Shown here piece by piece: positions 61,312-64,000 of a DNA stretch of 64,000 nucleotides. The number at the start of each line of letters is the position of its first letter. The first letter of the stretch is position 1. The stretch covers positions 3,001,501 through 3,065,500 of the forward strand of contig NZ_CP089981.1 of assembly GCF_021389975.1 (NCBI RefSeq). The letters are read 5' to 3'. This DNA is from Fulvivirga ulvae (GTDB lineage Bacteria; Bacteroidota; Bacteroidia; Cytophagales; Cyclobacteriaceae). Position numbers and translations under genes: made by a program. Below the pieces are notes generated by a model. That model did not search any database, had not been told where the DNA came from, and saw only the letters and a list, made by a program, of their open reading frames with translations.

Positions 61312-64000
61312 GTGGCTGGTAATTATACTATCATTCATGTACCTTGTTCTGCTGTTTTTAATAGCTGCCTGGGCGGAAAAAAATGCAGAGAAGAGGTGGC
61401 TAAAGTCTCCTTACATCTATGCATTGTCGCTGGCCGTATATTGCACAGCCTGGACTTATTATGGTAGCGTAGGGCGTGCGTCCAACCAGGGACTGGATTT
61501 TCTCACCACTTATGTAGGCCCAATTTTGCTTGCTCCGGTTTTCTGGATCATTCTGAGAAAGATCATCAGGATCAGTAAAATACACCGCATTACCAACCTG
61601 GCTGATTTTATTACTTCCCGGTATGGAAAAAGAGCTTCCTTAGGCGCATTTGTAACTATATTCTGCCTTTTAGGTGTATTGCCTTACATATCAATACAGA
61701 TCAAAGCCATTTCAAACAGCTTTGCCATATTAGCCAACGAGCAAATGGCTCATAGTGTATCACTGTGGTTTTTTCAGGATACTGCCTTCTACATTACCAT
61801 AGCGCTGGCAGCCTTTACCATTATTTTCGGGGTGAGGAACATTGATGCCAATCAGAAAAATATTGGTCTGATCACCACCATAGCCTTTGAGTCTACCTTT
61901 AAGCTGGTGGCTTTTCTGGCTGTAGGTATTTTTGTTACCTATGGTATATTTGATGGCTTTGAGGATGTATTTACTGCTGCTGCTACTTTGCCGGATTATG
62001 ATCAGCTAACCACTATTAACCAGAGCGAATATGGTGACTGGATGTGGCTGAATATGTTATCGGCTATGGCTTTTCTCTTTTTGCCGCGACAGTTTCATGT
62101 GGCAGTTAAGGAAAACAGGGATGAAAGTCACCTAAGAAAAACCATGTGGCTTTTCCCTCTTTACCTGCTGTTTATCAACCTGTTTGTGCTACCCATTGCC
62201 CTGGGAGGTAAAATGATATTTGCAGGGCAGTCCATTGATGCCGATACCTATGTGCTGGCCATTCCGCTGGCTTATGATCAGCAATTTCTGGCCATTTTTA
62301 TTTACCTCGGAGGGTTCTCAGCTGCCACCAGCATGATCATCGTTTCCACTTCGGCATTGAGCATCATGATCAGTAACCACATTATTACCCCTACGATTAT
62401 CAAAAGCAGGAGGTTGTCCCGGTCATTTGAGGGTAAACTAAACCTTGTGGTACTGAGAGGAAGGCAATACATGATCTTGTTGATGCTACTGCTGGCCTAC
62501 CTGTATTTTAAGTATGTTGGTGAGCAGTTCTCCCTCGTATCCATTGGGTTGATCTCATTTGTGGCCGTGGCCCAGTTTACCCCGGCCATTCTTGGAGGCA
62601 TATTTTGGAAAGCCGGCAATAGCAAAGGGGCGTTCAGCGGCCTGATTGTGGGTTTTGTAATCTGGTTTTATACCCTGGTAATACCTACTATAGTTAATAC
62701 AGGAGTTGTGCCGCCCGACTTTGTTGTTAAAGGTATTTTTGGTCTTCAGTGGCTCAGTCCGCAGGATTTCCTTGGGTTATCATCCATGAGCTACATTGTA
62801 AGAGGGCTGTTTTGGAGTCTTATGTTCAACCTGTTCACCTACCTGATTGTGTCAGCGACCACCAAAAGGACTTCCCAGGAGATCAATCAGGCTGAGATAT
62901 TTGTCGATATCTTTAAGTACTCCTCCTCCTATGAGAGTTCAGTGGTCTGGAAAGGAAAGGCCTTCCTGGCAGATATCAAAAACCTGCTGGCCCAGTTTCT
63001 GGGGATCGAACGTACCGAAAGGGCCTTCAAGCGGTTCATGTTCAGAAATGATATCAATGAAGAGCTGCTGGAAGCCGATTACAGAACGGTTAACTACGCT
63101 GAAAACCTGCTTTCAGGAGTGGTTGGTTCTACCTCAGCCCGTGTTTTGATCTCTTCCGTGGTAAAGGAAGAAAAAGCGGTGGACATATCGGAAGTGTTTA
63201 GCATACTCAGAGAATCTCAGCAATATATTTCTGACAATAAGGAACTTACCATAAAGTCACGGCAATTGCAGGAGGCTACGGAAAAGCTCAGGGAGGCCAA
63301 CGAAAAGCTCAGACAGTTAGATCAGTTGAAAGATGAGTTCATTTCCACTGTAACCCATGAAATGCGCACGCCCATCACTTCTATCAGGGCTTTGTCAGAG
63401 ATACTCCATGATAACAGTGACCTTGACCAGGAAGAGCGCAGCCAGTTCCTCTCCATCATTGTAGAGGAGACCCAGCGCATGGAAAGGCTGATCAATCAGG
63501 TACTGGATCTGGAAAAAATGGAGAGCGGACAGCTGGAGTTGTCCCTTTCCACACTAAGTCTTAATGATGTAGTCAAAGAATCTTTAAATTCGATCCAGCA
63601 GCTCATCCTTGGACGAAGAATTGTCTTAAAGACTGAACTACAGGCTGAACTGCCACTAATCAAAGGAAACAAAGACAGATTGATCCAGGTTATTCTTAAC
63701 CTGGTATCAAATGCAATCAAGTTTTGTGACCAGGAAGCCGGAGAAATTACTATTTTAACGAGTGAAGATGGCGGATCGGTTGAGTTAGCGGTAATGGATA
63801 ACGGCCCCGGAGTAACTGAAGAAAGTAAAGAGCTCATTTTCCAGGCCTTTTATCAGGATAAAAACCAGACACTGAAAAAACAAGAGGGTAGTGGTCTTGG
63901 CTTAACCATCTGTCAGAAAATAATTGAAAAACACGATGGTAAAATATGGGTAAAAAACGACGGGCTGCACGGAGCCGTATTTACCTTTAAAATACCAGGA
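61301..64000 (+). CDS. Symporter-sensor histidine kinase (CrbS/CbrA-like), cut by window edge
   Basis: 900 codons are visible and the frame is open at the end. Residues about 1-500 form an SSS-type membrane domain (IYALSLAVYCTAWTYYGSVGRAS, FLPRQFHVAVKEN, GGFSAATSMIIVSTSALSIM). A coiled coil follows (KLREANEKLRQLDQLKDEF), then the histidine kinase with His686 (STVTHEMRTPITSIRAL), the N box (LIQVILNLVSNAIKF) and G boxes (VMDNGPGV, GSGLGLTI). In Vibrio and Pseudomonas such hybrids (CrbS, CbrA) control acetate and carbon-source use. Its operon position with porin, DUF4212 and permease agrees. The only part missing may be the last few residues or a receiver domain. Confidence 0.93.
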   Translation, partial: MEIKWLVIILSFMYLVLLFLIAAWAEKNAEKRWLKSPYIYALSLAVYCTAWTYYGSVGRASNQGLDFLTTYVGPILLAPVFWIILRKIIRISKIHRITNLADFITSRYGKRASLGAFVTIFCLLGVLPYISIQIKAISNSFAILANEQMAHSVSLWFFQDTAFYITIALAAFTIIFGVRNIDANQKNIGLITTIAFESTFKLVAFLAVGIFVTYGIFDGFEDVFTAAATLPDYDQLTTINQSEYGDWMWLNMLSAMAFLFLPRQFHVAVKENRDESHLRKTMWLFPLYLLFINLFVLPIALGGKMIFAGQSIDADTYVLAIPLAYDQQFLAIFIYLGGFSAATSMIIVSTSALSIMISNHIITPTIIKSRRLSRSFEGKLNLVVLRGRQYMILLMLLLAYLYFKYVGEQFSLVSIGLISFVAVAQFTPAILGGIFWKAGNSKGAFSGLIVGFVIWFYTLVIPTIVNTGVVPPDFVVKGIFGLQWLSPQDFLGLSSMSYIVRGLFWSLMFNLFTYLIVSATTKRTSQEINQAEIFVDIFKYSSSYESSVVWKGKAFLADIKNLLAQFLGIERTERAFKRFMFRNDINEELLEADYRTVNYAENLLSGVVGSTSARVLISSVVKEEKAVDISEVFSILRESQQYISDNKELTIKSRQLQEATEKLREANEKLRQLDQLKDEFISTVTHEMRTPITSIRALSEILHDNSDLDQEERSQFLSIIVEETQRMERLINQVLDLEKMESGQLELSLSTLSLNDVVKESLNSIQQLILGRRIVLKTELQAELPLIKGNKDRLIQVILNLVSNAIKFCDQEAGEITILTSEDGGSVELAVMDNGPGVTEESKELIFQAFYQDKNQTLKKQEGSGLGLTICQKIIEKHDGKIWVKNDGLHGAVFTFKIPG

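Overview
The window looks like a chromosomal segment of a Bacteroidota bacterium, probably a marine or soil Cytophagales-type organism. The evidence is SusC/SusD-type receptors and lipoproteins, an A+T-leaning genome with weak Shine-Dalgarno sequences, an MlaE-F-D transporter in Bacteroidota order, large FtsX-like permeases, DUF4212/SSS symporters and many intergenic repeats. No rRNA, tRNA, CRISPR array or complete insertion sequence was seen.

Region 1 (1-2901) holds a cut-off AraC-type regulator, an aldo/keto reductase with an altered catalytic tetrad, and a LacI-type repressor facing the next cluster. Region 2 (3179-20880) is a polysaccharide-utilization-like operon: SusC, SusD, a YgjK-like GH63 lipoprotein, a three-domain fusion (hydroxylysine-kinase-like APH domain, M23-like domain, class III phospholyase/aminotransferase domain), a secreted GH2 beta-galactosidase, a mutarotase, a sodium/sugar symporter, galactokinase and galactose-1-phosphate uridylyltransferase, most of them tightly packed. 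A trans-3-hydroxy-L-proline dehydratase lies 2 kb further on (22827-23888). Read together, I infer a route for collagen-type glucosyl-galactosyl-hydroxylysine: remove the alpha-glucose, remove the beta-galactose, send galactose into the Leloir pathway, phosphorylate hydroxylysine and eliminate phosphate and ammonia, with 3-hydroxyproline handled next door. This is the most interesting proposal in the window and it is untested.

Region 3 (24264-33011) is a mixed housekeeping and stress region: small membrane proteins, an SRPBCC protein, DUF1203, a tandem universal stress protein, a decayed Na/Pi-cotransporter-like remnant, a membrane class III cyclase, a YciF-like ferritin-fold protein, a flavin-binding-fold protein, and an Mla-type lipid transporter whose MlaD gene is frameshifted at an A6 tract. 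Region 4 (33036-34758) has a 60-bp duplicated leader around an orphan Imm11-like gene, followed by dispersed repeats.

Region 5 (34759-41912) is a tight operon of PhaB/FabG-type reductase, a KAS III-like enzyme lacking the usual His and Asn, an SSS symporter, an acyl-CoA ligase, a secreted alpha/beta hydrolase and an unknown helical protein. Then come a TonB-dependent receptor (42409-44868), a small XRE regulator module with repeated operator-like sites, and an RloC-like zinc-hook ATPase that may be a defence gene (46418-48751). Region 6 (49329-56641) has a Crp-like regulator, a cyclase-family hydrolase, a TPR-class III cyclase, an exact 231-bp tandem array (4 copies) and an FtsX-like permease. 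Region 7 (57114-64000) is an IS1-InsA-like DNA-binding protein followed by an apparent acetate/carboxylate uptake operon: porin, DUF4212 subunit, SSS symporter, two tiny membrane proteins and a CrbS/CbrA-like symporter-histidine kinase cut by the window end.
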